A stretch of DNA of 64,000 bases from an uncultured Desulfobacterales bacterium (GCA_947259495.1 CAMYLV010000010.1:35513-99512), one strand, 5' to 3'. Positions 17,190-25,969 are shown, numbered from the stretch's first letter. Notes: generated by a model not told the origin, from the sequence alone. Numbers and translations are program-made.

Positions 17190-17231
17190 GCAGAACGAGG
17201 AGATTGAAGGAGGTTCACAAACAACCGCCTC
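17158..17231 (-). ncRNA. Candidate small RNA with C-rich (anti-Shine-Dalgarno) loop
   Basis: A minus-strand promoter-like pair (TTGACA 17260-17265, 16 bases, TATTTT 17238-17243) predicts a start near 17231 and a transcript of about 75 nt ending in the hairpin terminator. The body is closed by ACGAGG/CCTCGT and its unpaired middle carries CCTCCTT and CTCCTC, complementary to ribosome-binding sites. No protein frame of note is present. It might instead be a leader of the selenoprotein mRNA. Function unknown. Confidence 0.45.
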
Positions 17232-17297
17232 GTCATTAAAATAAGGTGCTGTTTGAATCTGTCAAGATTCGGGTGGCAACCATGCAACCATTTGCAC

Positions 17298-17326
17298 AAA
17301 AAAAAGCGGCCCATGGGGAATGGGCC
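17298..17326 (-). terminator. Terminator of the two-domain PilZ gene
   Basis: GGCCCAT (17308-17314) pairs perfectly with ATGGGCC (17320-17326), followed on the minus strand by GC and then eight T. It lies about 117 bases after the stop of the PilZ gene. Confidence 0.85.
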
Positions 17327-17442
17327 ACTTGGGATAGAGGAAAGTGTTAAGGGTTAAGTTGATAGATTAACCGATTAACGACTTGGCAGCATAAGCTGCA
17401 TACGAATAGTATAATACCACGGTGTAGTATGTCAAGCGGTTT

Positions 17443-18069
17443 TCAACGTCCTTCGCGACCCGGCCATATCTTTTTGACCATGCGTTGAAATTCCACCCCG
17501 AATCCATTGCGATTGGACCAGATGACTCTGGCATAGCGCTGAATTACATTACCCTTTTTCCGATTGGGAATTGCAAGCTGAACCGCTGTGCCGATCTCTA
17601 GGCCGTCTTTTTCATTGGTTTCAAGAAATAAACCGCCCAGACTGATGTTTTTTATTTCTCCCGGATAGATCTTGCGGCCAACCGCATACTTAACATATAA
17701 GGAACAGGGTTTACGCGGATTTCTGCGGGATTCAATTCCTCTTTCGACGGGTCTTTCGAGCGGATCGGTGTCTAAAAACCGTACCCCGTAGCCATAGTAA
17801 AAAGAAGATTTTTTCAATGGTTTGCGCCATTTTATGGCGCCGTGGTAACGTTCGTAAACATCAGGGTCGGGTGTGAAAGGGGAATTGGGAATACCGATAT
17901 AAATATCGGTCCCGGGGGCTAAGAAGTGATCGGTTTCAAAATATAGCCCGAAGTCGCTATAGTTGAACATGCGGGCTCCCTGTAAAACACCGAACTTGGC
18001 ATCCTCGAGAACAATCGGCGCCTGGTAGTCAAAGCGGGTATAGTCTCTTTTTTCAGGATTTGAATTCAT
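17443..18069 (-). CDS. Tandem PilZ-domain protein (c-di-GMP receptor)
   Basis: A 208-residue soluble protein with two PilZ domains. In the first, the arginine-rich KRDYTRFDY start and NYSDFGLYFE match the RxxxR and (D/N)xSxxG ligand motifs. In the second, RRNPRKP and NISLGGLFLET match again, so both may bind cyclic di-GMP. It probably transmits c-di-GMP level to motility or envelope synthesis. The open frame begins at TTG 18072, but ATG 18069 with GAGGTGA upstream is the likely start. It is a single-gene unit with terminator 17298-17326. Confidence 0.85.
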   Translation of the reverse strand: MNSNPEKRDYTRFDYQAPIVLEDAKFGVLQGARMFNYSDFGLYFETDHFLAPGTDIYIGIPNSPFTPDPDVYERYHGAIKWRKPLKKSSFYYGYGVRFLDTDPLERPVERGIESRRNPRKPCSLYVKYAVGRKIYPGEIKNISLGGLFLETNEKDGLEIGTAVQLAIPNRKKGNVIQRYARVIWSNRNGFGVEFQRMVKKIWPGREGR

Positions 18070-18130
18070 CAAATCACCTCAGGCTGACTCATAGCACCTT
18101 GAGATGATAAAAATCAAGTATTTATAGCGA

Positions 18131-18289
18131 TTAATTTACCGGTGGTTTGAATTTATACTTTTCAAGAAGGTCCTGGATGGCCTCTTCGAGAAGGTCGTTT
18201 TGGCGCTTTTCGAGTTGTGCGGCCAGGATCCTGATTTCTTTGATTAAATCAGAATCCAGAGTGGTGTTGTACATCTTTCTTTTAGCCAT
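18131..18289 (-). CDS. Small ribbon-helix-helix protein
   Basis: A 52-residue frame from ATG 18289 to TAA 18131 (MAKRKMYNTTLDSD ... FKPPVN). The pattern of a short N-terminal strand (KRKMYNTTLD), a helix (LIKEIRILAAQLEK) and a second helix (LLEEAIQDLLEKY) is that of CopG/Arc-type ribbon-helix-helix DNA-binding proteins, including antitoxins. An in-frame ATG six bases upstream (18295) is an alternative start. No toxin gene is adjacent: the neighbours are a PilZ gene and a small lipoprotein gene. It may be a solitary regulator. Confidence 0.7.
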   Translation of the reverse strand: MAKRKMYNTTLDSDLIKEIRILAAQLEKRQNDLLEEAIQDLLEKYKFKPPVN

Positions 18290-18371
18290 ATGCATTATTT
18301 ACAATAATGTGTTAGAGGTTAACAATTTCTTGGCAAAAGGGTTTCCGGTTAACAGCTTGCCGGCCCGCCAA

Positions 18372-18653
18372 TCAGTAATCGCAACGATAGGCGTCAGCAG
18401 CCGAGCCCACCCGATAATCATACAGCCAGACAACGTGGGTGGCCCCCAGGTTCGCAGCCCGCTTCAAAATCTCATCCTGGTGTCCCGGGGGGCGATAATT
18501 GTCTAAAATTCTTCCGGGGTCTAAGGTTTCCGAAAGGGTTGCAATGTGGGCACAGCCCTGCACCATAGGTTCTTCCGCAACCTTCACCGCTGGAATGGTT
18601 TTCACGCAGGCTACGATGAATACGATGCCGATGATCCAAAATCCTTTTTGCAT
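18372..18653 (-). CDS. Small DUF4156-like lipoprotein
   Basis: A 93-residue protein with an N-terminal signal helix ending in a lipobox-like IVAC (Cys at about 17), so probably lipid-anchored in the envelope. The C-terminal part, AANLGATHVVWLY ... AYRC, resembles DUF4156 lipoproteins of unknown function; the paired cysteines (GCAH and YRCDY) may form a disulfide. AAGGATC is upstream of the start but rather far. It is on the same strand as the RHH gene, with an 82-base gap. Confidence 0.65.
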   Translation of the reverse strand: MQKGFWIIGIVFIVACVKTIPAVKVAEEPMVQGCAHIATLSETLDPGRILDNYRPPGHQDEILKRAANLGATHVVWLYDYRVGSAADAYRCDY

Positions 18654-18660
18654 AGATTCA

Positions 18661-19103
18661 GCTGATCCTTTAAAAAAAATTTAGCAACACAATTGCGGTC
18701 TTTTTGTGCGGTCTGAATATGTTAATTATTGTAATATAAATAGCAGCTTATGTCAAAATTTCCATGCCTTACAAATCCTGATAATTTCAGTATTGTATGT
18801 AATAATAAATAGTTATACCACTTTCCATAATACCTGAATCTTGCATGAAAATAATTGCGAAGTTGAGATAGAACCGAAGAAAAAAACGGCAGCTGCGTAT
18901 TCCGGAGATAAACCCTCATAAATCATCGGGTAGATATTTATCAGCAGGCCCAGAATTCTTATTCGACGAATCAACTCGATCAGGGTCGATATACTTACCG
19001 GTTTTTGACAAACTGTAGGGGATGGGTTGCGGGTGTTTGATTTGCAATGAATTTATCACATAGTCAAAATATTGCATGTAACACTTAATATAATATAAAT
19101 AAA
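18661..19103. other. AT-rich intergenic region
   Basis: 443 bases between the small lipoprotein gene and the acyltransferase-hydrolase gene, both on the minus strand. It contains one copy of a repeat (18829-18862) shared with 26053-26085. A 65-codon minus-strand frame (18722-18919) has no ribosome site or recognisable protein features. No clear terminator or promoter was identified. Confidence 0.5.
18829..18862. repeat. Left half of an ~88-bp palindromic repeat
   Basis: The block AATACCTGAATCTTGCAT and the following AAAAT, AAT and TGCG segments match the left arm of the full element at 26052-26139 with few differences. The right arm is missing here. Confidence 0.65.
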
Positions 19104-21260
19104 TTATTTAAATCTTTTTATAAATTGACCAATTGTTTCATGGACCTTTTGGGCGCCCTCACCCAGTAAAATGCCGTGCCGCTCAAAATTAAACAGCAGG
19201 TATTCTTTTTCCGATGATCCGATCAAATCAAAGATTTGGCGGGATCCTTTGGGCTCCACTACGGGGTCACCACTGGATTGGACAACCAGTGTCGGCACGG
19301 TAATGTGCGCTAATCTCGGTTCCAAATCATCCATGAGCCGATCAATTTCCACCACCCCGGCAATCGGGTTGCGCGCATAGTTGATATGAATATTTTCAGG
19401 TTTGTTTTCGACAAATTCCTTTTTTGCGCCAAGTTGGCGGGCTCTCTGCATCAGACGATTCCACATGTCAACTGCCGGCGCAAATCTTGCCGAAAAATCT
19501 TTAAGGCGCATGGGGGCGGCTACGGCAAAAACACCGGCCACCGCATCAACGCGATCGGCAAGATCCAGGGCCAGTCCCGCCCCGGTTGAAAAGCCACCGG
19601 CCACGACGCGTTCGCAAATATTGCTGATAATGGCGTAGCCGCGATCGACAGAATGGCGCCAGTCCAAATATGAACGCATCGCCAGATCTTCTGGAGATGT
19701 TCCGTGACCCTTTAAACGCGGCACGTAGACCCAAAAACCCTGCCGGCCCAAATATTCCGCCAGTTCCCTGACTTCCAACGGCGCGGCCATATAACCATGC
19801 GAAAGAATGATGCCCAATTTCTTGGATCGGCCTTTGACCAGAAAGGGCATGCCCACCGACATCGGTTTTGTTTCCCCTGCGATCTTAAAAGTGGCATAGT
19901 CCTTTTTAAATTCCGCAACCGCTTCAGCAATCAGGTAACGGGCAACTTTGCGCCGAATCCAGAACCGCGGCTGAGCAGCCAGGCGGTTCACGATGCGCTG
20001 CAACATGGTGAGGGGTTCAACGGCATTGGCCATCACATCAACCGGGTTATCAATGCGGGCGCGATGGAAATCATAGGCCGATGAAAACTTTGAGGAATCT
20101 TTCACAAGCAATTTGCCCTGTCGGGAAAGTATGCCGGTATCAAGCGCCACCGCTAAAAAATCCTGGAATTTGTGGTAGCGATCATCGGTTAGCAAATGCA
20201 CCTGATCACCGTCCAGGCTGCGGTGCAGATGAATATCTGTTTTATGCGGAATTTGCGTGCAGGCCAGAAATACACGCCTTCGGAGGTCCTGGTCATCAAT
20301 TTTTTTGGAGCGCATCGCGCGCAGCATGGATGCAAACAGATGGTCGTGATTAACGGTGGTTAAATTGTAAATGGCGGCCATATAGCGTTCCATCAGCCGC
20401 AGGGCTTCGATCCGCATCCGGGTTCGCGAGGGTATGGCATCGTCGAAATTAATCCGTCTTTTGGCGGAAATATCCATATCAATCGGTGAACATTGCAGGC
20501 ACTCAAATATCTCGATGGGTTCGCCGAAGCGAATATCGATATCCACTCCGGAAAGCAGCATGGAGCCCTCGGTCATCAGTTCTTCGATGAAGCGTTCCGG
20601 TAAATCTTCGACCAGGCGCACAGCCAGGTTGCTCAAGATGTTTTCGCGCACACGAATCGGGTAATACGTCAAATTGACCGGAATGATATGAGTATCGCCG
20701 TTTATTACCGGCTCCATATCCTTGATTTGAAACTGCTCTGCCAGACGTTGGACTTCTTCGGCGCTTTCGGCCCGCAATCTTCTGAGACGCTGACGGTAGA
20801 ATTCGGTCCTCAGCGCCAATGTGGCGGCACCGGTGTGCGGCGGATGCTTGCCGCCGGCCGCTGAGATCATAAAACGCCCTTTTTCAATTATCTTTTTATT
20901 TTTGACCATGCGGCCTTCCGGAAAAATGATCCAGTTGGCCTCACCCGTCAGCAACGTTTTAACAATCAGGCGATCCCGGTCCGCATTTTTGGTAGAAACA
21001 GCGCCAACTTTTTCCAGGTAGGTCCCAAAGGTGCCTTTGAACAACTCAAACGAAGCCAGCGACCAGACCGGGATCTTGGTTATGCGAAAAATCAGATAGG
21101 GCATCAGAAAGGTTTCAAGCCGCGTAAAATGATTGAGTACAAAAATATTGGAACCCGGAGGGATATTATTCTCGCCATGATAGGAAATTTGGGCCTTTGA
21201 CAGGTTGGTAATCGTCTTTATCGCCAGCCCCGTGGTTCGATATGCAAACTGGTTGAGCAT
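19104..21260 (-). CDS. Fusion of a PlsC-type acyltransferase and an alpha/beta hydrolase
   Basis: A 718-residue protein with two enzyme domains. The N-terminal half resembles 1-acyl-glycerol-3-phosphate acyltransferases: NHFTRLE corresponds to the NHx4(D/E) motif (about 52-58) and FPEGR to the phosphate-binding motif (about 112). The C-terminal third is a monoacylglycerol-lipase-like hydrolase with ILSHGYMAAP, nucleophile Ser in GGFSTGAG, Asp in SSGDPVV and His in ERHGILLG. One polypeptide could both attach and remove acyl chains during lipid remodelling; the substrate is unknown. ATG 21260 has AGGGATAGGGA upstream. It stands alone on its strand. Confidence 0.85.
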   Translation of the reverse strand: MLNQFAYRTTGLAIKTITNLSKAQISYHGENNIPPGSNIFVLNHFTRLETFLMPYLIFRITKIPVWSLASFELFKGTFGTYLEKVGAVSTKNADRDRLIVKTLLTGEANWIIFPEGRMVKNKKIIEKGRFMISAAGGKHPPHTGAATLALRTEFYRQRLRRLRAESAEEVQRLAEQFQIKDMEPVINGDTHIIPVNLTYYPIRVRENILSNLAVRLVEDLPERFIEELMTEGSMLLSGVDIDIRFGEPIEIFECLQCSPIDMDISAKRRINFDDAIPSRTRMRIEALRLMERYMAAIYNLTTVNHDHLFASMLRAMRSKKIDDQDLRRRVFLACTQIPHKTDIHLHRSLDGDQVHLLTDDRYHKFQDFLAVALDTGILSRQGKLLVKDSSKFSSAYDFHRARIDNPVDVMANAVEPLTMLQRIVNRLAAQPRFWIRRKVARYLIAEAVAEFKKDYATFKIAGETKPMSVGMPFLVKGRSKKLGIILSHGYMAAPLEVRELAEYLGRQGFWVYVPRLKGHGTSPEDLAMRSYLDWRHSVDRGYAIISNICERVVAGGFSTGAGLALDLADRVDAVAGVFAVAAPMRLKDFSARFAPAVDMWNRLMQRARQLGAKKEFVENKPENIHINYARNPIAGVVEIDRLMDDLEPRLAHITVPTLVVQSSGDPVVEPKGSRQIFDLIGSSEKEYLLFNFERHGILLGEGAQKVHETIGQFIKRFK

Positions 21261-21613
21261 TCCCTATCCCTTATGCAGGAATCGCTGTGAAAGAAAAACG
21301 AATAATGGTAATGGCTTCTGTTTATTATAAAGCTGGTTGGCTGTCTTCCTCATCCTGCCCCTGAGTCCAGTAAATTAGGGGCGCCTTTCATTATCGATCA
21401 TATGAGATAATGAATCGAAAATCAATAAATTGAGAATAAATCAATTGTCCCGGGCTTTATTCCGAACGGATGAACTTCATCCAGCAAACCGCAGCAACAG
21501 TCAAACCGGGCACGAGTTGACAGGTGCACGAAATAGCCATAAGTTAGTGCCTGAATTTTGCACGAGTCGGAGGCTTCCAATGAGAGGGAAGCATAATTAC
21601 CCATCAGGAAAAA
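21261..21613. other. Intergenic region with a fragment of the palindromic repeat
   Basis: Divergent region of 353 bases between the acyltransferase-hydrolase gene and mtaB. GCCTGAATTTTGCACG (21550-21565) matches the right arm of the 26052-26139 element on the opposite strand. No RNA gene or convincing promoter was recognised. Confidence 0.45.
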
Positions 21614-22918
21614 ATGCCGAAATTTAAAATCAGCACCCTGGGCTGCAAGGTGAATCAATCCGAATCCGATACAATTGCAAAAGAACTGCAAGCTATCGAT
21701 TGGATACCAGCCGGTAAAAGCGAAGCATCAGAGATGGTTGTCATCAACACCTGCACGGTAACCCAAAAAGCCGCAATGCAATCCCGCCAAGCCGTGCGCC
21801 AAGCTATCCGCGCCAATCCAGATGCCCGCATCATCGTTACGGGCTGCTATGCGCAGACAGAACCGACCACCCTCGAAAATATCGTCGGTATTCAGTATAT
21901 TGTCGGCAATGCCGATAAACACCGCATAATTGACTTTGCTGATCAAACTCAAACGACCGATAGGGCCATCACCATCTGCAACGATGTGCGACAATCACGG
22001 TTGCTAAAACCATCGCCTGCCGCAATTACGAGCAGCCGGACCCGACCGGTTTTCAAAATACAGGACGGATGCAATGCTGCTTGCACCTATTGTATTGTGC
22101 CCCGGGCCAGAGGCCCCAGCCGTAGCTTACCGCCAAAAGATGTCCTGAAAGGGGCCCGCGCCTTGTCTGCGGCCGGTTATCTTGAAATGGTGCTCAGCGG
22201 CATCCATCTGGGTCGCTACGGCCGCGATCTAAAACCCAAAACCAGCCTGAGCGAATTGTTGGATCGCATTGAGCGCTCAAATGTAATGCGGCGTGTGCGA
22301 CTCAGCTCCATTGAGCCCCTTGAGATCACCGATGACCTCATCCAGCGTGTTGCAGAATCGTCACGTTTTTGCCGCCATTTCCACATTCCGTTGCAAAGCG
22401 GTGATGACAGCATATTAGCAAAAATGAAGCGGCCTTACACTTCAGATGATTTCAGGCAGCGCGTTCATGAAATTCACAATCGCATTCCGGATGCGGCCAT
22501 CGGGATTGACGTCCTGGTGGGATTCCCCGGTGAAACCGATGCGGCATTCAATCACACCTATGAATTTATTAGCGCCCTGCCGGTAACCTACCTGCATGTC
22601 TTTCCATTTTCAGCCAGACCCGGTACGCCAGCTGCAAACTACGCCGGTAAGATCCCGCCAGATATTATTAAAAAAAGATGCGGACAGATGCGCCGTCTGG
22701 GAAATTCCAAGCGTCTGAATTTTAATCAACACTTTATCGGCCAGCAACTTGAGGTTCTGGTTGAGTCAACCCGGCACGCTGTCAGCGGCTTTTTAAAAGG
22801 CCTCTCATCCAACTATATCACCGTTCTGATTGACGCCGATGCCTCTCAAATCAACAAACACCTGTCGGTCAGCATAACGGAACAGGTTGACGATGCCTTA
22901 GTGGGAATCATTGCCTAA
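21614..22918 (+). CDS. mtaB: tRNA t6A37 methylthiotransferase MtaB
   Basis: Radical-SAM enzyme that converts t6A to ms2t6A at position 37 of tRNAs reading ANN codons. The N-terminal domain has the three cysteines for the auxiliary cluster (LGCKVNQSE, INTCTVT, TGCYAQT); the radical-SAM CxxxCxxC is CNAACTYC (about 152-159). The 'LGCKVN' start and 434-residue length place it in MtaB rather than MiaB or RimO. A C-terminal TRAM-like region follows. AGGAAA lies ahead of ATG 21614. The cyclophilin gene follows at 109 bases. Confidence 0.95.
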   Translation: MPKFKISTLGCKVNQSESDTIAKELQAIDWIPAGKSEASEMVVINTCTVTQKAAMQSRQAVRQAIRANPDARIIVTGCYAQTEPTTLENIVGIQYIVGNADKHRIIDFADQTQTTDRAITICNDVRQSRLLKPSPAAITSSRTRPVFKIQDGCNAACTYCIVPRARGPSRSLPPKDVLKGARALSAAGYLEMVLSGIHLGRYGRDLKPKTSLSELLDRIERSNVMRRVRLSSIEPLEITDDLIQRVAESSRFCRHFHIPLQSGDDSILAKMKRPYTSDDFRQRVHEIHNRIPDAAIGIDVLVGFPGETDAAFNHTYEFISALPVTYLHVFPFSARPGTPAANYAGKIPPDIIKKRCGQMRRLGNSKRLNFNQHFIGQQLEVLVESTRHAVSGFLKGLSSNYITVLIDADASQINKHLSVSITEQVDDALVGIIA

Positions 22919-23026
22919 CAGCATGGTTCTCCGACTGCAGCTCAATTGAATGTGAGCCGCATTTATCCTGCGGCCATCGATTTCCCAACCCATCGTAAAC
23001 ATTTAACCCAAGCAAAGGAAGAAACC

Positions 23027-23548
23027 ATGAGCGCAAAAATCGATTACCAAGAAGACCTTGAACGACCCATTGCCGTATTTGAAACCAATCTGGGCAATTT
23101 TGAGGCCGAGCTTTACGCCAAAGAGTGTCCGCAAACAGTCTGGAATTTCATCAACCTGGCAGAAGGCCGCCAGGAGACCGACCGAGAAGGAAATTTTTAT
23201 GACGGGCTGACCTTTCACCGTGTGATCAATGGTTTCGTCATTCAAGGCGGGTGCCCGCAGGGAAGCGGAAGGGGCGGTCCGGGGTATCAGTTCGCGGATG
23301 AATTTGATACCGGGTTGCGGCATGCCAGTGAGGGTATTCTTTCAATGGCCAACGCCGGACCCAACACCAATGGCAGCCAATTTTTCATTACCCTGGCATC
23401 CACACCGCACCTGGACGATCGCCACGCGGTTTTTGGTAAAGTCATCAAAGGTCTGGATGTCGTCCAAAAAATCGGATCTGTTAAAACCGGGCCCGGTGAC
23501 AGCCCCCTGGAGCAGGTGATCATTAACAGCGTCCGGATTCAACGGTAA
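23027..23548 (+). CDS. Cyclophilin-type peptidyl-prolyl isomerase
   Basis: A 173-residue cytoplasmic cyclophilin (no signal peptide) that speeds cis-trans isomerisation of proline bonds. The active-site segments FHRVINGFVIQGG and GSQFFITLAS are intact; the catalytic Arg is in FHRV. The frame opens earlier at 22946, but AAAGGAAG just ahead of ATG 23027 (MSAKIDYQED) fixes the start. The short N-terminal extension before AVFETNLG is typical of deltaproteobacterial forms. A hairpin terminator follows at 23625-23658. Confidence 0.93.
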   Translation: MSAKIDYQEDLERPIAVFETNLGNFEAELYAKECPQTVWNFINLAEGRQETDREGNFYDGLTFHRVINGFVIQGGCPQGSGRGGPGYQFADEFDTGLRHASEGILSMANAGPNTNGSQFFITLASTPHLDDRHAVFGKVIKGLDVVQKIGSVKTGPGDSPLEQVIINSVRIQR

Positions 23549-23624
23549 AGCAGCAATGCGGCCATTATAAGCGATTAGCAATCGAATCCGGAAACGGGGC
23601 ACCCGTTGGCCATGGCAATGTAGA

Positions 23625-23658
23625 CAAAAAAAGCGCAGTGTTGAAACTGCGCTTTTTG
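23625..23658. terminator. Bidirectional terminator between cyclophilin gene and tRNA-Leu
   Basis: AAAGCGCAGT and ACTGCGCTTT form a perfect 10-bp stem with a short loop, with an A run on the left and TTTTT on the right. It serves the plus-strand cyclophilin gene and, on the other strand, tRNA-Leu. Confidence 0.88.
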
Positions 23659-23670
23659 TGTTTATTATTG

Positions 23671-23757
23671 TGGTGCCGAAGGGGAGACTCGAACTCCCAC
23701 CGGAATACTCCGACTAGACCCTGAACCTAGCGCGTCTACCAATTCCGCCACTTCGGC
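23671..23757 (-). tRNA. tRNA-Leu (anticodon CAG)
   Basis: 87 bases on the minus strand with encoded CCA and a long variable arm typical of tRNA-Leu. Acceptor GCCGAAG pairs with CTTCGGC; anticodon loop TTCAGGG (CAG); T arm GGGAG-TTCGAGT-CTCCC. Promoter at 23802-23830 and terminator at 23625-23658 complete a single-gene unit. Confidence 0.96.
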
Positions 23758-23801
23758 ACGCACTGCAATACCTTCTGCGAAAAGGTGCTCAAGGGTTGCT
23801 T

Positions 23802-23830
23802 TAAATATCTTTTTTTACTATGCATGTCAA
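23802..23830 (-). promoter_or_regulatory. Sigma-70 type promoter of tRNA-Leu
   Basis: On the minus strand, TTGACA (23825-23830), 17-base spacer, TATTTA (23802-23807), about 45 bases ahead of the tRNA 5' end. Confidence 0.75.
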
Positions 23831-23885
23831 GGCCGTTATTTCAAGTGGCCGTTCAAAGATCAGGGGGAACGACCTTAAGCTTAAA

Positions 23886-24830
23886 ATGAAAATCATTGAT
23901 CGTCTCGAACATATTCGACAACCGTTTGTCAATGCCGTCATTACTGTTGGAAATTTTGATGGCGTTCACATCGGCCATCAGGCGCTGTTTCATGAGGTCA
24001 TCGAAAAGGCGGATGCGATTAACGGGACCGCCATCGCCATGACCTTCGAGCCCCACCCCATGAGGGTGTTAAAGAAAAACAACCACCCGCCCCTGATCAC
24101 CCTGTATGAGCAAAAAGAAGAACTCATCGAGCGCTCCGGAATCGACGTGCTTATCTGTATTCCCTTCACAAAAAAATTCGCTTCGCTGTCGGCCGAAGAA
24201 TTTATCAAAGATTTACTGATTAAAAAGATCGGAATGAAAGCTATTATCGTCGGCGAAGATTACACGTTTGGCAAAAATCGAGAAGGCAATCTGACGGTTT
24301 TAAAATCCTATGCTTCCCAACTGGGGTATGAAGTCATTGTGGCCGAATGGATCAAGGCCACCCGCAATGTACCGGATCGCATCAGCAGTACCCGTGTCCG
24401 AAAACTGGTGATGGCCGGCGAGATCGAAATGGCCCGCAAAATGCTGGGTCGCCATTATCAAATCAGAGGATTGGTGGTTAAAGGTCGTGACCGCGGCGGA
24501 AAACTGTTGGGTATCCCCACTGCCAACCTCAACCTGCAGGATGAGCTATGTCCCAAAACCGGAATATACGCCGTAACGCTTGAATACCATAACCGGCTTT
24601 ACAAGGGCGTGGCCAATATCGGCTACAGCCCCACCTTCAATGATAATGAATTCACCGTTGAAGTGCACATCCTGGAGTTTAACGAAAATATTTATGACCA
24701 AAAAATACGCGTCAATTTTATTGAGCGTATCCGGGATGAAAAGAAGTTTGGCGATATTGCCGAACTCAAAAACCAGATTAATCAAGACATCAAAGTAGCC
24801 CGAAAAATTCTAGTCGCATACGACGAATAG
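23886..24830 (+). CDS. ribF: Bifunctional riboflavin kinase / FAD synthetase
   Basis: Phosphorylates riboflavin to FMN and adenylates FMN to FAD. The N-terminal adenylyltransferase domain has GNFDGVHIGHQAL and RISSTRVRKLV (the ISSTxxR motif); the C-terminal kinase domain has GKLLGIPTANLN and the ANIGYSPTF segment. The open frame begins at 23820, but family length and the conserved start argue for ATG 23886 (MKIIDRLEHI), giving 314 residues. The ribosome site is weak. The membrane flippase-like gene follows 50 bases downstream. Confidence 0.95.
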   Translation: MKIIDRLEHIRQPFVNAVITVGNFDGVHIGHQALFHEVIEKADAINGTAIAMTFEPHPMRVLKKNNHPPLITLYEQKEELIERSGIDVLICIPFTKKFASLSAEEFIKDLLIKKIGMKAIIVGEDYTFGKNREGNLTVLKSYASQLGYEVIVAEWIKATRNVPDRISSTRVRKLVMAGEIEMARKMLGRHYQIRGLVVKGRDRGGKLLGIPTANLNLQDELCPKTGIYAVTLEYHNRLYKGVANIGYSPTFNDNEFTVEVHILEFNENIYDQKIRVNFIERIRDEKKFGDIAELKNQINQDIKVARKILVAYDE

Positions 24831-24880
24831 ATGCTGACCAACCTCGATGCTCAGTTTGACAGCGAACCCACATCTCTCAT

Positions 24881-25969
24881 ATGAAAAATCATTTTCTAAT
24901 TTCTCTAATAGCCGGAATTGCGCTTTCACTGACAGCGCTTTATTTTGCCTTCCGCAACGTCCCGCTTGATGACCTCCTCAACTATCTCATATCCATAAAT
25001 TACCTCTGGATGGTTCCAGCCGTTTTCCTGGTGCTGGTGAGCTTTTTTATCCGGGCGCTGCGCTGGCAATTTATTCTGGCATCGAGCCATAAAATTGGGA
25101 TTTGGCGTGCCTTCCATCCCATGATGATCGGCTTTATGATCAACTGCATCCTTCCGGGAAGACTCGGCGAATTTGCGCGACCCGCAATTCTACAAAAAAA
25201 AGATAAGGTATCCTTCGCTACCGGTATCGCGACTGTCGCTGCGGAACGCATATTTGACGTGGGAACCCTGGTTGCCTTTGCGGTCATTACCTTTGCTGCC
25301 ATTGATATCAATCCAGAATTAGAGATCACATTCGGCGATTTTCAGCTGAATCGTGGTACGCTGGAGGTCCTTTTTAGCAGAATTATCCTGATGGGCATTC
25401 TGTTGATTGCCGGCATGATTTTCGTCAGTATTGCGCCGATCCGCAGTGCCATCCAGCGCACAATTCTGGCCCTTCCGGCTTTGGTTTTCTTTGCTGCTGA
25501 ATCGACGAAAAAAAAGCTTCGAGTGAAAGTCTGCGAACCGCTCACCCGGTTTATTGACAATATTGCCTTAGGCTTTACGTTAATAAAGGACCCAAGAAAA
25601 ATAATCATTTGTGCGATCTACTCGTTTCTGGTGTGGATCATTGCGGCCTTTTCTTATTATGTCTTCAGCCTCGGCAGCCCTGGGTTTCATTTGTCTTATA
25701 CCGAAATGTTTGCTGTCATGGTGATCATTTGCCTTTTTATCGCCCTGCCCTCGGTTCCCGGTTTCTGGGGGCTGTGGGAGGCTGGCGGTGTTTTCGCCAT
25801 GGCCTTGTTCGGGGTTCCGTCCAATGCTGCTGCCGGTTTTACTCTGGCCAATCATGCCGTACAGATGTTTCCGGTCATCATTGTGGGTTTTATTTCAGCC
25901 ATCATTACCAGTGTCAATATCTGGCAGGTTTCATATGAGAAAAAATCCGTCAAATCGCAAACAGGTTGA
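24881..25969 (+). CDS. Flippase-like membrane protein (UPF0104 / LPG synthase TM-domain family)
   Basis: A 362-residue inner-membrane protein with about eight hydrophobic segments, related to the transmembrane domain of lysylphosphatidylglycerol synthase (MprF) and the AglD/YbhN group. Conserved segments include the RALRW region (about 64-68), GRLGEFARP (about 96-104) and PSVPGFWGLWEAGG (about 289-302). Relatives act in lipid flipping or glycolipid handling; the soluble aminoacyl transfer domain of MprF is absent. It starts at ATG 24881 without a clear ribosome site, probably co-transcribed with ribF. Confidence 0.85.
   Translation: MKNHFLISLIAGIALSLTALYFAFRNVPLDDLLNYLISINYLWMVPAVFLVLVSFFIRALRWQFILASSHKIGIWRAFHPMMIGFMINCILPGRLGEFARPAILQKKDKVSFATGIATVAAERIFDVGTLVAFAVITFAAIDINPELEITFGDFQLNRGTLEVLFSRIILMGILLIAGMIFVSIAPIRSAIQRTILALPALVFFAAESTKKKLRVKVCEPLTRFIDNIALGFTLIKDPRKIIICAIYSFLVWIIAAFSYYVFSLGSPGFHLSYTEMFAVMVIICLFIALPSVPGFWGLWEAGGVFAMALFGVPSNAAAGFTLANHAVQMFPVIIVGFISAIITSVNIWQVSYEKKSVKSQTG

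Noticed and set aside
18722-18919. 65-codon minus-strand frame in the AT-rich gap
   Set aside because: No ribosome site, low-complexity aromatic-rich translation, and it overlaps a repeat copy.
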